Shown here: in pieces, positions 45,085 through 54,524 of the stretch
Layout of the letters: each line of letters opens with the position of its first letter
Numbering within the stretch: position 1 is the stretch's first letter
NCBI RefSeq assembly: GCF_007995065.1
Contig: NZ_VOQR01000001.1
Span: forward strand, 3,476,501 to 3,540,500
Length of the DNA: 64,000 nt
Direction: 5' to 3'
From: Sphingomonas ginsenosidivorax
GTDB taxonomy: Bacteria > Pseudomonadota > Alphaproteobacteria > Sphingomonadales > Sphingomonadaceae
The notes under the pieces: generated by a model
Database searches by the model: none
Told to the model about the DNA's origin: nothing
Seen by the model: the letters and a program-made list of their open reading frames with translations, nothing else
Position numbers and translations under genes: made by a program

Positions 45085-46697
45085 GCCGTACCGTCGTGGT
45101 GCTGCGGCCCGCGCCGAGCGATGCCGCGACCGCGAACCGTCTGCGCGCGGCTGGCCTCAGCGTCCGGCAACTCCCCTTCTTCGCCGCCGCGCCGGTCGCA
45201 TGGACCGCGCCCGCGCCCACGGCGTTCGACGCGCTGCTGGTGACCAGCGCCAATGCCGTCCGGCATGGCGGACCGGGGCTTGAAGCGCTGAAAGGCCTGC
45301 CCGTCGTCGCGGTCGGGGCGGCCACCGCCGCCGCCGCGCGCGCCGCCGGCTTCATGATCGCAAAGACCGGCGAGAGCGATGCCGCGGCGGCGGTCGCGCT
45401 CGCGCGCGAGGCGGGGTTCGCGCGGCTGCTTCACCTCGCGGGGCAGGACCGCGCGCCGACCGGGGAGGGCGTCACCGCGGTCACCGTCTATGCCAGCGAT
45501 CCCGCGCCCGTCGGCGAGGCGGACGTCCGCGCGCTGTCGGGCTGCGTCGTCCTGCTGCATTCCACTCGCGCCGCGCAGATGCTTGCCGCGCGGGTGTTCG
45601 AGACCGAACGCGCCGCCATCGCGCTGGTGGCGCTGTCGCCCGCCGTCGGGGCGGCCGCCGGCGAGGGCTGGGAGAGCGTCGATATCGCCGCCGAACCGAG
45701 CGACGACGCGCTCGTCCCGCTCGCTGCGACGCGCGCGATTGACCGGGCGTCCGCGGGCGGGGATAAGCACGCCATGACCGACTACGTGCCGACCCAACAG
45801 CCGCGCGGGGCCAGGCTTGGCACCATCCTGATCTGTATCGCGCTGGCGTTCGCCGCGGGCCTCGCGCTGATGGGCTATGCGATGCACCGCGGGTGGCTCG
45901 GCGGCGGCACGCCCGCGGCCACCGTCGTCGAAAAGCCCGCGACCAGCACCGGCTATGTGCCGCAACAACCGCTCAACGCGAACGGCGAGGCACCGGCGGC
46001 GACCGCCGCGCTCGATCCGGCGATGCTGGCGACGCGCGAGGCCGCGCTGGCGGGGCAGCTGGCAGCCCTCGAGGCGCGCACCGCCGCGGTCACGATCGAC
46101 GCGTCCGCGGCCAGCGGCCAGGCGACTCGCGCCGAGGGGCTGCTGGTCGCGTTCGCGGCGCGCCGCGCGATCGATCGCGGGCTGCCGCTGGGCTATCTCG
46201 AGGAGCAGCTCCGCCTGCGTTTCGGCGCCACCCAGCCGCGCGCGACCTTCGCGGTGATCCAGGCCGCGCGCCAGCCGGTGACGATCGAGGACCTGCGCAA
46301 GGGCCTCGACGACATCGCGCCCGAGATCACCGCGGCGACCGGCGACACCTGGGGCGCGACGCTGCGACGCCAGATCGACCAGCTGATCGTGCTGCGCCGC
46401 TCCGACACGCCCTCGCCGATGGCCGCCGACCGCCTTGCACGCGCCCGGCGCCTGCTCGAGGGCGGCCAGGTCGAGGCGGCTCGCGCAGAGGTCGCCCGGC
46501 TGCCGGGCGCGCGCGACGCCGGCAACTGGATGGCGGCGGCGACGCGCTACATCCAGGCGCGCCACGCGCTCGACGGGATCGAGAACGCCGCGATCCTGGG
46601 GCAGGTGGGCCAGCCGAACCCGGCGCCAGTTGCCGCGGCTGCGCCGACGGTCGAGCCAGTCGTCGAGACGCCCGCCTCCGCTACGCCGGTACGCTGA
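45081..46697 (+). CDS. hemD: Uroporphyrinogen-III synthase fused to a mitofilin-like membrane protein
   Basis: A 538-codon frame with no internal stop. Residues 1 to about 225 form the two-domain HemD fold (VVLRPAPSDAATANRLRAAG, LLVTSANAVRHGG, GCVVLLHSTRAAQMLA), closing hydroxymethylbilane to uroporphyrinogen III. From about 232 comes MTDYVPTQQP, a membrane segment (LGTILICIALAFAAGLALMG), a periplasmic helical region and a C-terminal part with ARARRLLEGGQVEAARAEVA that resembles alphaproteobacterial mitofilin (Mic60). A separate start at ATG 45774 is possible but has no well-placed ribosome site. The start is GTG 45081, overlapping the hemC stop. Confidence 0.82.
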   Translation: MSRTVVVLRPAPSDAATANRLRAAGLSVRQLPFFAAAPVAWTAPAPTAFDALLVTSANAVRHGGPGLEALKGLPVVAVGAATAAAARAAGFMIAKTGESDAAAAVALAREAGFARLLHLAGQDRAPTGEGVTAVTVYASDPAPVGEADVRALSGCVVLLHSTRAAQMLAARVFETERAAIALVALSPAVGAAAGEGWESVDIAAEPSDDALVPLAATRAIDRASAGGDKHAMTDYVPTQQPRGARLGTILICIALAFAAGLALMGYAMHRGWLGGGTPAATVVEKPATSTGYVPQQPLNANGEAPAATAALDPAMLATREAALAGQLAALEARTAAVTIDASAASGQATRAEGLLVAFAARRAIDRGLPLGYLEEQLRLRFGATQPRATFAVIQAARQPVTIEDLRKGLDDIAPEITAATGDTWGATLRRQIDQLIVLRRSDTPSPMAADRLARARRLLEGGQVEAARAEVARLPGARDAGNWMAAATRYIQARHALDGIENAAILGQVGQPNPAPVAAAAPTVEPVVETPASATPVR

Positions 46698-46735
46698 CGC
46701 AAATCGAGGTCAGGCACGGCGTGCGGACCCCCGGA

Positions 46736-46753
46736 TCCTGACGTTCGTCAGGA
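46736..46753. repeat. Short palindrome, TCCTGACG subtype
   Basis: TCCTGACG-TT-CGTCAGGA is a perfect inverted repeat followed by TGACA. It looks like one arm of the element at 59268. It lies just past the hemD stop. Confidence 0.8.
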
Positions 46754-46791
46754 TGACAGAATCGGGTGGGAACCGACCGTTCTGCTCGTAG

Positions 46792-46817
46792 CCCTCTCCC
46801 GCCTTCGCGGGAGAGGG
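46792..46817. terminator. Strong hairpin between convergent genes
   Basis: An 11-bp perfect stem, CCCTCTCCCGC with GCGGGAGAGGG, closes a CTTC tetraloop. There is no T run, but it lies between the convergent hemD fusion and the 105-residue gene. Confidence 0.6.
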
Positions 46818-46863
46818 TTGGGTGAGGGTCTTCTTCCTGCCTCCTGATCCTTCCCTCGGTCGA

Positions 46864-47181
46864 TTAGTTCCCGTCGGCGTCGACCGTGAACACCACCGGC
46901 CGCCCGCGCGAGAACGGTTCCCAGCCGGCGAGCAGCGCGGCGCGGATGCCGCGAGTGATGGTGGCGTCGTCAATCTGGAGGCGGCCGCGTTGCAGGCCCT
47001 TGAGCAGGCGCTTGGGGGCGGGGAATTCGAGCAGCGCCTCGCGCTTGCTGTCCTTGGCGAGCAGCGAGATCGCCATCCCCTTCCAGCCCTCGTCGTCCGA
47101 CAATTGCGGCTCGCGCTCGAGCTGCCAGTCATAGGTGACGCCGTCGACGTCGAGGGTGCCGGAATTGCGGGAATTTGCCAT
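46864..47181 (-). CDS. Conserved-looking hypothetical protein (105 aa)
   Basis: A 105-residue soluble protein beginning MANSRNSGTLDVDGVTYDWQ, with a beta-rich first half (GMAISLLAKD) and basic KRLLKGLQRGRLQIDD later; it ends VVFTVDADGN. The codon use is like that of its neighbours and the frame is closed by a stop just before the palindrome. I do not recognise a family. It lies 45 bases downstream of the DUF72 gene start side on the same strand but is transcribed away from hemD. Confidence 0.7.
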   Translation of the reverse strand: MANSRNSGTLDVDGVTYDWQLEREPQLSDDEGWKGMAISLLAKDSKREALLEFPAPKRLLKGLQRGRLQIDDATITRGIRAALLAGWEPFSRGRPVVFTVDADGN

Positions 47182-47226
47182 GGCCGCGCCGTAGCACGCC
47201 CGCCACGCACCGGGAAATCCGGCGCG

Positions 47227-48018
47227 TCAGGCCGAGACGCGCTCGATCAGCGCCATCGCGCCGTGCGGCGCGCGGACCTTGGCGCCGTTGATGAAGAAGA
47301 CGAAGGTCTCGCGCGGCGTCTTCGCAGGCGCGGTCTCGGTGACATAAGGCAGACCGTCGGGCCTACCGCCGGCCGCCCATCTCTTCGCCTTCGCCGCCCA
47401 GTCGTCGAGCGTGTGCGGTGCGTAGCCCGCGACGAAGCGTTCCTCGGCCGATTCCAGCCGCGCATAGACGAAGTCGCCGGTGACGTCGGCGATCGCGGGA
47501 TACTCCGTCGAATCGGCATAGACGATCGTCACGCCGGCCTCCCGGCACAAAGCGACGAATTCGGGCACCGCGAAGCTCTCGTGCCGGACCTGGACCGCGT
47601 GGCGCAATGCGAGTCCGTCGTGTTTGGCCGGCAACAGTTTGAGGAACGCGCCGAAATCGTCCGGGTCGAACTGCTTCGTCGCCATGAACTGCCAGAGGAT
47701 CGGGCCGAGCGTGTCGCCCAGCTCGACGATGCCCTGGCCGACGAACTTCGCGATCGAATCGCCCGCATCGGCCAGTACCTTGCGATTGGTGCAGTAGCGC
47801 GACGCCTTCAGTGAGAAGACAAAGCCTTCGGGAACCGCGGCGGCCCAGGATGCGAAGGTGGCGGGCTTCTGGCTGCCATAATAGGTGCCGTTGATCTCGA
47901 TCGCGGTGACATGGGTCCCCGCATAGTCGAGCTCGCGCTTCTGCGGCCATTTCTCGGGGTAGAAGGTCCCCCGCCAGGGTTCGTAGGTCCAGCCGCCAAT
48001 GCCGATTCTGATGCTCAT
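47227..48018 (-). CDS. DUF72 family protein
   Basis: A 263-residue TIM-barrel-like protein of the widespread DUF72 (YecE) family. It has the usual start MSIRIGIGGWTYEPWRGTFY, then EINGTYYGSQKPATFASWAA and VRHESFAVPEFVALCREAG. The biochemical role of the family is unknown. ATG 48018 fits the family start exactly, although the frame is open far upstream as a shadow of holA. It is on the same strand as holA-lptE-leuS and may be the tail of that operon (53 bases past holA). Confidence 0.9.
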   Translation of the reverse strand: MSIRIGIGGWTYEPWRGTFYPEKWPQKRELDYAGTHVTAIEINGTYYGSQKPATFASWAAAVPEGFVFSLKASRYCTNRKVLADAGDSIAKFVGQGIVELGDTLGPILWQFMATKQFDPDDFGAFLKLLPAKHDGLALRHAVQVRHESFAVPEFVALCREAGVTIVYADSTEYPAIADVTGDFVYARLESAEERFVAGYAPHTLDDWAAKAKRWAAGGRPDGLPYVTETAPAKTPRETFVFFINGAKVRAPHGAMALIERVSA

Positions 48019-48071
48019 GGCCGCGACTATACGCAAAACCCCAGCGCTGGCGATGTCGGCGATGCGGGCGG

Positions 48072-49091
48072 TCAGTTGCGGCGCGCGATACCCTGCGCGA
48101 TCGTCGTCACCGCGGCTTCGGCGAGCACGCTCCCGGCGTTGCCCGGCGCCATCACCGCGCGTTCGGCGGCGCGGACGCGCGCGATCGCGGCGGCGATCAT
48201 CACCGGCGACCAGCGGCGTAGCGACCGCGCGGTCTGCGCTTCTTCCTTGTAGAACACGCGGTGGCGCTTCATCACGACGTCGGGCGACTCGCCGCGGTCG
48301 ATCTCGCCGCGCATCTCGGCCAGCGTCATCAACCGGCGGACCAGCTGGCGCAGCCAGGGGATCGGCGAGGTGCCCGCTTCGTCGAGCATCGCCAGCTCGT
48401 TGCCGAGGTCGGCGGCGCGCCCCTCGATGATCGCGTCGATCGCATGCGTCATCTCCGCATCGCCCAAGTCTGCGCCGATCAGGTCCAGCGTTATGTGCTC
48501 CAGATCGTGCGGCCGGTCGGGCGCGGCGTCGAGATACAGCGCGAGCTTCTCGATTTCGCGCGCCATCACCGCGCGGTCGCCGCCGGTGGTCTCGGCCAGC
48601 CGCCGCGCGACCCCGCTGGCAGGGCGCAGGCCGTGCTCGCCCGCGATCGTCGCGGCGAGCCGTTCGGCATCCTGCGCGGTCGGCGCGTAGCAGGCGAACG
48701 CCATCGCGCGCGGCGAGTCGATCGCGAGCTTGACGATCTTGGCGCTCGTTTTCACGCTGGGGGCGATCGCGACGACCGGGTTGCCCGCGCGATCGGCCTG
48801 CAGCAGCGCGGTGAACGCCTCCAGGCTCTCCTCGCCGACGGTGGCGATGCGGACGTAGCGCGCGGCGGCGAACAGCGACATGCCCGCCGCCTCGTCGACC
48901 AGCCGCGCCGGATCCGATTTCAGCGTCGCGCCGTCGAGGTCGACGCGCTCGGCCTCCGTGCCCATCGCCTTGCCGAGGACGCGCGCGAGGTCCGACGCAC
49001 CCGCCTCGTCGGGACCGTGGAGCAGGTACAGCCGGATATCCGCGCCGGGCTTGGCGAGGGCGCTCCGGATCTGCCCTGCATTGGCCTTCAC
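48072..49091 (-). CDS. holA: DNA polymerase III subunit delta
   Basis: A 339-residue clamp-loader subunit that opens the beta clamp during replication. It begins [20 protein letters not shown] and has LYLLHGPDEAGASDLARVLG and the central LAETTGGDRAVMAREIEKLA that families of HolA share, plus the C-terminal helical collar with RHRVFYKEEAQTARSLRRWS. Its start overlaps the lptE stop by four bases, so it belongs to leuS-lptE-holA. Confidence 0.93.
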   Translation of the reverse strand: MKANAGQIRSALAKPGADIRLYLLHGPDEAGASDLARVLGKAMGTEAERVDLDGATLKSDPARLVDEAAGMSLFAAARYVRIATVGEESLEAFTALLQADRAGNPVVAIAPSVKTSAKIVKLAIDSPRAMAFACYAPTAQDAERLAATIAGEHGLRPASGVARRLAETTGGDRAVMAREIEKLALYLDAAPDRPHDLEHITLDLIGADLGDAEMTHAIDAIIEGRAADLGNELAMLDEAGTSPIPWLRQLVRRLMTLAEMRGEIDRGESPDVVMKRHRVFYKEEAQTARSLRRWSPVMIAAAIARVRAAERAVMAPGNAGSVLAEAAVTTIAQGIARRN

Positions 49092-49588
49092 GGTCTGGCG
49101 GGCGTGCGCTGCACGTAGAGCGCGACCCGCGCGACGATCTGGTCCGCGACGATCGTCGACAGCCGCTCGAGCGCGGTGTTCTCCGCGGCGATCGTGGCAT
49201 ATTCCGAACGCACGACGTCGATGCCGGCATCCGATCCCGCGGTCGCATCGACCAGCACGGTGCCGTCGGACAGCCGCACGAGCTGATAGCGTGCGCGCAG
49301 CACGCGGCGTTCGCGCGAGACGCTGTCGTCGCGGCGGACGCCGAGCCCGCTGATCTGGTCGTCGAGCCGGATGTCGAGCCGGTAGAGCGGCGTGCCCGAC
49401 GCCTGCAGCCGGTCGCGCAGCGCGGTTGCCATCAGCCAGCCGGACTTGCCCTCGATCGGCGCAACCTCGACCTGGCCGAGCGCGGTCGCGACCGCACCGC
49501 TGCCGCCGCCGGCATAGAGCGGATGCAGACCGCAGCCCGACAGCGCGGCGGAGGTCAGCGCGAGCGCGAGTGCGATGCGGCGGTTCAT
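49088..49588 (-). CDS. lptE: LPS-assembly lipoprotein LptE
   Basis: A 166-residue lipoprotein with signal peptide and lipobox LSGC (Cys about residue 19), then GLHPLYAGG. It is the plug partner of LptD, which inserts lipopolysaccharide (glycosphingolipid in sphingomonads, so the exact client is uncertain) into the outer membrane. [20 protein letters not shown] and [15 protein letters not shown] fit the family. It overlaps leuS (ATGA) and holA. Confidence 0.88.
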   Translation of the reverse strand: MNRRIALALALTSAALSGCGLHPLYAGGGSGAVATALGQVEVAPIEGKSGWLMATALRDRLQASGTPLYRLDIRLDDQISGLGVRRDDSVSRERRVLRARYQLVRLSDGTVLVDATAGSDAGIDVVRSEYATIAAENTALERLSTIVADQIVARVALYVQRTPARP

Positions 49589-52251
49589 GCGACGATGTTC
49601 ACGAGGCGGTCGGGCACGACGATGACCTTTCGGGGGGGCTTGCCGTCCAGCAGCTTGACGATCTTGTCCGACGCGAGTGCTGCGGCCTCGACCTCGTCCT
49701 TGGGCGCGCCCTTGGCGAAGACGAGCGTGTCGCGCAGCTTGCCGTTGACCTGGACCGCGATCGTCACCTCGTCGTCGACCAGCAGCGCAGGGTCGACATC
49801 GGGCCAGGCGGCGTCGGCGATCAGCCCGGTGTTGCCGGCGGCCGCCCAGGCTTCCTCGGCGACGTGAGGGACCATCGGGCTGGCGAGCCGCAGCAGCGTG
49901 GCGACCGCGGCGTCGCGGTCGGCGGAGGGCGCCGCCTTCTCGATCGCGCTGACGAAGCTGTAGAGCCGCGCGACGGCCTTGTTGAACTGCAGCGCCTCGA
50001 TATCGCCGGCGACGCCGTGCGTCGTGCGATGCGCGAGTTTGCGCAAGGGCAGGTCGTCGCCAGTGCCGGCGGCGCCGCCCTCTGTCTCGACCGCGCGCCA
50101 TAGCCGCTGGACGAAGCGCCAGGCGCCCTCGATCCCCGATTCGGACCAGGGCAGGTCGCGCTCGGGGGGCGAATCGGAGAGCACGAACCAGCGCACCGCA
50201 TCGGCGCCATACTGGTCGACGATCGGCTCGGGATCGACGGTGTTCTTCTTCGACTTCGACATCTTCGTCACGCGGCCGACCGTCACGGGGCCGCCGGTCG
50301 CGATCTCGATATAGCCTGCGTCAGTCTTGCGGACCTCTTCGGGCGACAGCCACTTGGTCTGCACCGGCGCGTCTTCGGACTCTTCGTCGTCGGTCTCGGT
50401 CTCCGGCTCCGCATCGCCGCGACTATAGGTCTCGTGCGTGACCATGCCCTGCGTGAACAGCCCGGCGAACGGCTCGGCGATGTCGAGCATCCCGATATGC
50501 TTCAGCGCGCGCGTCCAGAACCGTGCGTAGAGCAGGTGCAGGATCGCATGCTCGACGCCGCCGATATACTGGTTGACCGGCAGCCACTTCTCCGCGCCCG
50601 TGCGGTCGAACGGCTTGGCGTCCGGCTGGCTGGCGAAGCGGATGAAATACCAGGACGAATCGACGAAGGTGTCGAGCGTGTCGGTCTCGCGACGGGCATC
50701 TGCACCGCAAGTCGGGCAGGCGACGTGCTTCCATGTCGGATGGCGATCGAGCGGGTTGCCGGGGATGTCGAACGCCACGTCCTCGGGCAGCACGATCGGC
50801 AGCTGCTCGCGCGGCACCGGCACCGCGCCGCACGCGTCGCAGTGGATGATCGGGATCGGCGTGCCCCAGTAACGCTGGCGGCTGACGCCCCAGTCGCGCA
50901 GGCGGAACACGGTGGTGCCGGTGCCCCAGCCTTCGCCCTCGGCGCGTTCGATGACGGTGCGCTTGGCGTCCTCGATATCGAGCCCATCGAGGAAGTGCGA
51001 GTTCACGAGGCTGCCCGGGCCGGTCCAGGCGGTGTTGCCGACGAACACGGGTGCCTCGTCATCGCCTTCGCTGACGACGCGCTTGACCGGCAGGTCGTAT
51101 TTCCGCGCGAAATCGAGGTCGCGCTGGTCGTGCGCGGGCACGCCGAATACCGCGCCGGTGCCGTAGTCCATCAGCACGAAGTTGGCGATGTAGACGGGCA
51201 GCTGCCAGTTCGAATCGAGCGGATGCGTCGCGCGCAGCCCGGTGTCGAAGCCCAGCTTCTCCTGCGTGTCGAGCTCGGCCGCAGTGGTGCCGCCGCGCTT
51301 GCACAGCGCGATGAAGTCGGCCGCGTCGGGGTTCGTCGCGGCGATCGCCTGCGCGATCGGATGATCCGCGGCGACCGCGACGAAGCTCGACCCGAACATC
51401 GTGTCGGGGCGGGTGGTGAAGACCTCGACGCTGTCGATTCCCCTCCCGCTTGCGGGAAGGGCTAGGGGAGGGCGTGTCCCATCGGGGGTCGCGTCGGAGT
51501 CGACAGGCCCTCCCCCGACCCCTCCCGCGGGCGGGAGGGGAGAGGTAAGCGCGAACCTGAACTGCAGGCCCTGGCTGCGGCCGATCCAGTTCTCCTGCAT
51601 CAGCTTGACCTTGTCGGGCCAATGTTCGAGCGCGCCGAGCCCATCGACCAGCTCGTCGGCGAAGTCGGTGATCTTGAGAAACCACTGACTCAGCTTGCGC
51701 CGCTCGACCAGCGCGCCCGAGCGCCAGCCGCGACCGTCGATCACCTGCTCATTGGCGAGCACGGTCATGTCGACCGGATCCCAGTTGACCGCCGACTCCT
51801 TGCGATAGACCAGCCCCGCGGCGAACAGGTCGAGGAACAGCGCCTGTTCGTGGCCGTAATAGTCGGGCTCGCAGGTCGCGAGTTCGCGGCTCCAGTCGAG
51901 CGCGAAGCCCAGGCGCTTGAGCTGTGCCTTCATCGTCGCGATGTTGGCGCGCGTCCAGGTGCCCGGATGCACGCCCTTTTCCATTGCGGCGTTCTCGGCG
52001 GGCATGCCGAACGCGTCCCAGCCCATCGGATGCAGCACTTCCATGCCGTTCATCCGGCGGAAGCGCGCGAGCACGTCGCCCATCGTGTAGTTGCGGACGT
52101 GCCCCATATGGATGCGCCCCGACGGATAGGGGAACATCTCGAGCACGTAGCTGCGCGGTTTGGTGGACGAATCGTCGGCGGCGAAGGTCTGGGCGTCGTC
52201 CCAGACCTTCTGCCACGCCGCGTCCGCCTTCAGTGCGTTGAAACGCGACAT
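49585..52251 (-). CDS. leuS: Leucine-tRNA ligase with in-frame palindromic insertion
   Basis: An 888-residue class I synthetase charging tRNA-Leu. The HIGH motif is [16 protein letters not shown] and KMSKS is [15 protein letters not shown]. The CP1 editing domain is present ([20 protein letters not shown]), as is the zinc knuckle [20 protein letters not shown]. Residues about 238-271 ([20 protein letters not shown]...) are not part of LeuRS; they come from a palindromic element (51440-51540) inserted at the junction of the catalytic core and CP1. The reading frame continues undisturbed. It is the first gene of leuS-lptE-holA. Confidence 0.95.
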   Translation of the reverse strand: MSRFNALKADAAWQKVWDDAQTFAADDSSTKPRSYVLEMFPYPSGRIHMGHVRNYTMGDVLARFRRMNGMEVLHPMGWDAFGMPAENAAMEKGVHPGTWTRANIATMKAQLKRLGFALDWSRELATCEPDYYGHEQALFLDLFAAGLVYRKESAVNWDPVDMTVLANEQVIDGRGWRSGALVERRKLSQWFLKITDFADELVDGLGALEHWPDKVKLMQENWIGRSQGLQFRFALTSPLPPAGGVGGGPVDSDATPDGTRPPLALPASGRGIDSVEVFTTRPDTMFGSSFVAVAADHPIAQAIAATNPDAADFIALCKRGGTTAAELDTQEKLGFDTGLRATHPLDSNWQLPVYIANFVLMDYGTGAVFGVPAHDQRDLDFARKYDLPVKRVVSEGDDEAPVFVGNTAWTGPGSLVNSHFLDGLDIEDAKRTVIERAEGEGWGTGTTVFRLRDWGVSRQRYWGTPIPIIHCDACGAVPVPREQLPIVLPEDVAFDIPGNPLDRHPTWKHVACPTCGADARRETDTLDTFVDSSWYFIRFASQPDAKPFDRTGAEKWLPVNQYIGGVEHAILHLLYARFWTRALKHIGMLDIAEPFAGLFTQGMVTHETYSRGDAEPETETDDEESEDAPVQTKWLSPEEVRKTDAGYIEIATGGPVTVGRVTKMSKSKKNTVDPEPIVDQYGADAVRWFVLSDSPPERDLPWSESGIEGAWRFVQRLWRAVETEGGAAGTGDDLPLRKLAHRTTHGVAGDIEALQFNKAVARLYSFVSAIEKAAPSADRDAAVATLLRLASPMVPHVAEEAWAAAGNTGLIADAAWPDVDPALLVDDEVTIAVQVNGKLRDTLVFAKGAPKDEVEAAALASDKIVKLLDGKPPRKVIVVPDRLVNIVA
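51440..51540 (-). repeat. Palindromic element inserted in frame within leuS
   Basis: Arms 51440-51473 and 51507-51540 are 34-base inverted repeats with six mismatches (CCCCTCCCGCTTGCGGGAAG... against ...CCCGCGGGCGGGAGGGG). The centre is 33 bases. It resembles the intergenic C-rich repeat at 25968 in composition and in its short stem-loop CTCCCGC-GCGGGA. Confidence 0.9.
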
Positions 52252-52382
52252 TGTTCAGTGAACTCCGTTCATGGTTTCAGCCTTGCTGAAACGCGGCGCC
52301 GGCCCGCTCGCCCACCCGGCCTCCCATCCAGGATAATCTGCAGGAGGCGGGGTAGGGGAGCGGGCCGGCGCCGCATCCGGCG

Positions 52383-52838
52383 TCAGCCGGCAATAGACGC
52401 ACGGCGCAGGTCGCGCGCCTTGGTCAGGATGATGTCTTCCAGCTTCTGCGTGGTCGCGGCCTGGACCGGCGCGGAGACCCACTGGCCGTTCTGGTTCACT
52501 TCGCGCAGTGCCGCGACGCGCAGCGCATCGGCGCGCAGATCCTGGTCGAGGATCGACACGGTGACCTTCATCCGCTCGGACGGCGTCTGCGGGTTCACAT
52601 ACCAGTCGGTGACGATCACGCCGCCGTTCGAATCGGTCTGCAGCAGCGGCATGAACGACAGCGTGTCGAGGCTGGCGCGCCACAGATAGGCGTTCACGCC
52701 GATCGTCGTGACCTTCGATGCCGCCAGGTCGGCCGTGGGACGCGCGCTGCCGCCGCCGCATGCGGTGAGCGAGAGCGTGGCGGAAACGGTGGCGAGGACC
52801 ACGAGCGCGGTGCGATGGCGGCGGAACATGGGCATCAT
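52383..52838 (-). CDS. DUF3576 family lipoprotein
   Basis: A 151-residue predicted lipoprotein with an N-terminal signal and lipobox LTAC, then GGGSARPT. The DUF3576 region includes KVTTIGVNAYLWRASLDTLSF, the pattern DSNGGVIVTDWYVNP and ERMKVTVSILDQDLRADALR. The function is unknown; neighbouring it with leuS-lptE is common in alphaproteobacteria and suggests an envelope role. Start codons at 52838, 52835 and 52829 are all possible; I give 52838. Confidence 0.85.
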   Translation of the reverse strand: MMPMFRRHRTALVVLATVSATLSLTACGGGSARPTADLAASKVTTIGVNAYLWRASLDTLSFMPLLQTDSNGGVIVTDWYVNPQTPSERMKVTVSILDQDLRADALRVAALREVNQNGQWVSAPVQAATTQKLEDIILTKARDLRRASIAG

Positions 52839-53087
52839 CCTGGCAAGAAAACTAGCCTCTGCCTCTACAGAGCCGGCCGGGGCCCCGCAAGGCGGGCCGG
52901 CAGGTCTCGGCACCGCATCCGTAAGGTCGCCCAAACGGTCGCCCCGAACAGTCGCCCAAACGGCCGTATGTGTGCGGATTGCAACACTTTCGAATAATCA
53001 TACAGGGCGCCGACGCCGACGTGGTTGCACCGGATCGTTTCGTGGTAGGCGCCGTTCAACGACGAGAATGTCAGAGGGGCGGTTTAG

Positions 53088-53804
53088 GTGTTGAGCAGGC
53101 GCGTGTTGGCGGGAATGGTTGCTGGGGTGCTCGTCACCGCCGGCGTCGTTGTCGCGCCCGCCTTCGGCGCCTCGGAACAGCCCGCCAGATTGTCGCGCCA
53201 CACGGCACCGATGGCGATCCGCGGTCTGGGTGGCTTCACGCCCGCCGCCGCCGATCCGCGACTCGCGGCGCTGTTCGCCCGCGGTGGCGTCGATGCGGGC
53301 AGCTTCCGCTTCACCCCGGCCGAGACGCGGCGCGATACGCGCGCGGTGACGGTCGCGGTGCGGGCGCGCACGAATCGCAACGCCGATACCAGCCGCCTGG
53401 CCGCGACCACCGTCGCGCCGACCGTGGGCCTCGCGCCGATCGCCTATAATCTGGGCATGTCGGTCGGCTGGAAGCGCTTTGCGATCTCGGGCGATGTCGG
53501 TCGTATCGATCTCGCCGGGCTGCCGGGCAGCCGCGAATCCGCCGACCTCGCGGTCAGCTATTCGGCCAAGCGCTTCACGGGCAGCGTGAAGGCGGCGACC
53601 GATCGTCCGCTGGCGAATGCGCCGCGCCTGGTCGAGGATGCACCGACCTATTCGGTCGACCTGGGCGGATCCTACTCGCTGACGCGGAACATCGATGTGA
53701 CCGCCGGTGTCCGCTATCGCTCCGACCGCGAACGCTTCGCGCGGATGGAAGACGACCGCCGCGACAGCCAGGCCGTCTATCTGGGCACCGCGTTCCGGTT
53801 CTGA
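53088..53804 (+). CDS. Exported protein, probable small outer-membrane barrel
   Basis: A 238-residue protein. A signal peptide ends near PAFGA (about residue 28). The C-terminal half has alternating strands, such as MSVGWKRFAISGDVGRIDLA, DLAVSYSAKRFTGSVKAA and IDVTAGVRYRSDRERF, and the last residue is Phe (YLGTAFRF), as in outer-membrane barrels. GTG 53088 is the start, with GGGGCGG upstream. It is divergent from DUF3576. I do not recognise a specific family. Confidence 0.68.
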   Translation: MLSRRVLAGMVAGVLVTAGVVVAPAFGASEQPARLSRHTAPMAIRGLGGFTPAAADPRLAALFARGGVDAGSFRFTPAETRRDTRAVTVAVRARTNRNADTSRLAATTVAPTVGLAPIAYNLGMSVGWKRFAISGDVGRIDLAGLPGSRESADLAVSYSAKRFTGSVKAATDRPLANAPRLVEDAPTYSVDLGGSYSLTRNIDVTAGVRYRSDRERFARMEDDRRDSQAVYLGTAFRF

Positions 53805-53810
53805 TCGGTT

Positions 53811-53831
53811 CGGCAAAGCGGGGCTTTGCCG
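53811..53831. terminator. Hairpin after the exported-protein gene
   Basis: CGGCAAAGC-GGG-GCTTTGCCG is a perfect 9-bp stem six bases after the stop at 53804. There is no clear T run. Confidence 0.55.
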
Positions 53832-53860
53832 AGGTTTGAGAGACATTAACACAGACCATC

Positions 53861-53982
53861 CCGTCACCCCGGACTTGGTCCGGGGTCCACCGTGCCGCGT
53901 ACCCTAAGGCTTCAGGACGTGCGGCGGCATGGATGCCGGACCAAGCCTGTCCTGAGCTTCGCCGAAGGATCCGGCATGACGG
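53861..53982. repeat. CCGTCA-type element interrupted by a second repeat
   Basis: The left arm CCGTCACCCCGGACTTGGTC pairs with the right arm, which is split: GGATGCCGGACCAAG, then 24 foreign bases at 53946-53969 (CCTGTCCTGAGCTTCGCCGA...), then TCCGGCATGACGG. The foreign piece resembles the short repeat CTTCGxCxTCGCTCAGG found at 23258. Confidence 0.85.
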
Positions 53983-53990
53983 CGTTGGGA

Positions 53991-54503
53991 TTAAACCACC
54001 CACGCATCGATCGCTGCCCAGCCGTAGAACCCGCGCAGTCGTCGCCAGCGGCGTTCGGTCATGCCGCCCAGTGCGATAAGGGGGATGCCGAGCCCGCGGC
54101 CGATCCGGATCGCACCCAGCGGACCGATGCCGCCTTCGCCCGCATGTGACCGCGTGGCGTAGACCGGCGACACGAACAGCGCATCGGCACCGGCGCGCCG
54201 GCCGGCCAGCGCCTCCGCGCGATCATGCGCCGGCCATGCCCGCAGGCCCTTCGTCCGGGCGCCCCCGTGGACGCCATCGGCGCCCCCCACGCCTCCGCCC
54301 GCCACGACCACCACCAGCCGCCGTGCTTGCGCCACACGCTTCACCCTCACCAACAGCGCGCGCCGCGCCGTCGGCGGAGTCGCATAATGCCGGAACACCA
54401 CGCCGGACCCCGGCGGCAGGCGACCGAGCGCCGTCCACAGCGCGTCGCCCATGCGCTCGTCGGTCATCAGCCAGCGGGTCGGGATGGGCTTTCGGGCGCG
54501 CAC
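53991..54503 (-). CDS. Thiamine-phosphate synthase/TenI-like protein
   Basis: A 170-residue TIM-barrel protein. It opens RKPIPTRWLMTDERMGDALW, has HDRAEALAGRRAGADALFVS followed by PVYATRSH (the phosphate-loop region of ThiE), and ends PLIALGGMTERR with WAAIDAWVV. ThiE joins the pyrimidine and thiazole halves of thiamine. The protein is shorter than ThiE (about 210), so TenI-like function is also possible. GTG 54503 precedes the first conserved residues; ATG 54467 would remove some. It is divergent from the YggS gene, with 21 bases between starts. Confidence 0.78.
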   Translation of the reverse strand: MRARKPIPTRWLMTDERMGDALWTALGRLPPGSGVVFRHYATPPTARRALLVRVKRVAQARRLVVVVAGGGVGGADGVHGGARTKGLRAWPAHDRAEALAGRRAGADALFVSPVYATRSHAGEGGIGPLGAIRIGRGLGIPLIALGGMTERRWRRLRGFYGWAAIDAWVV

Positions 54504-54524
54504 TGCGCTGCTATAGCGCCCGCC

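Noticed and set aside
51440-51540. Intein or group I/II intron in leuS
   Set aside because: Only about 34 codons, no splicing motifs, frame fully open. A palindromic insertion explains it.
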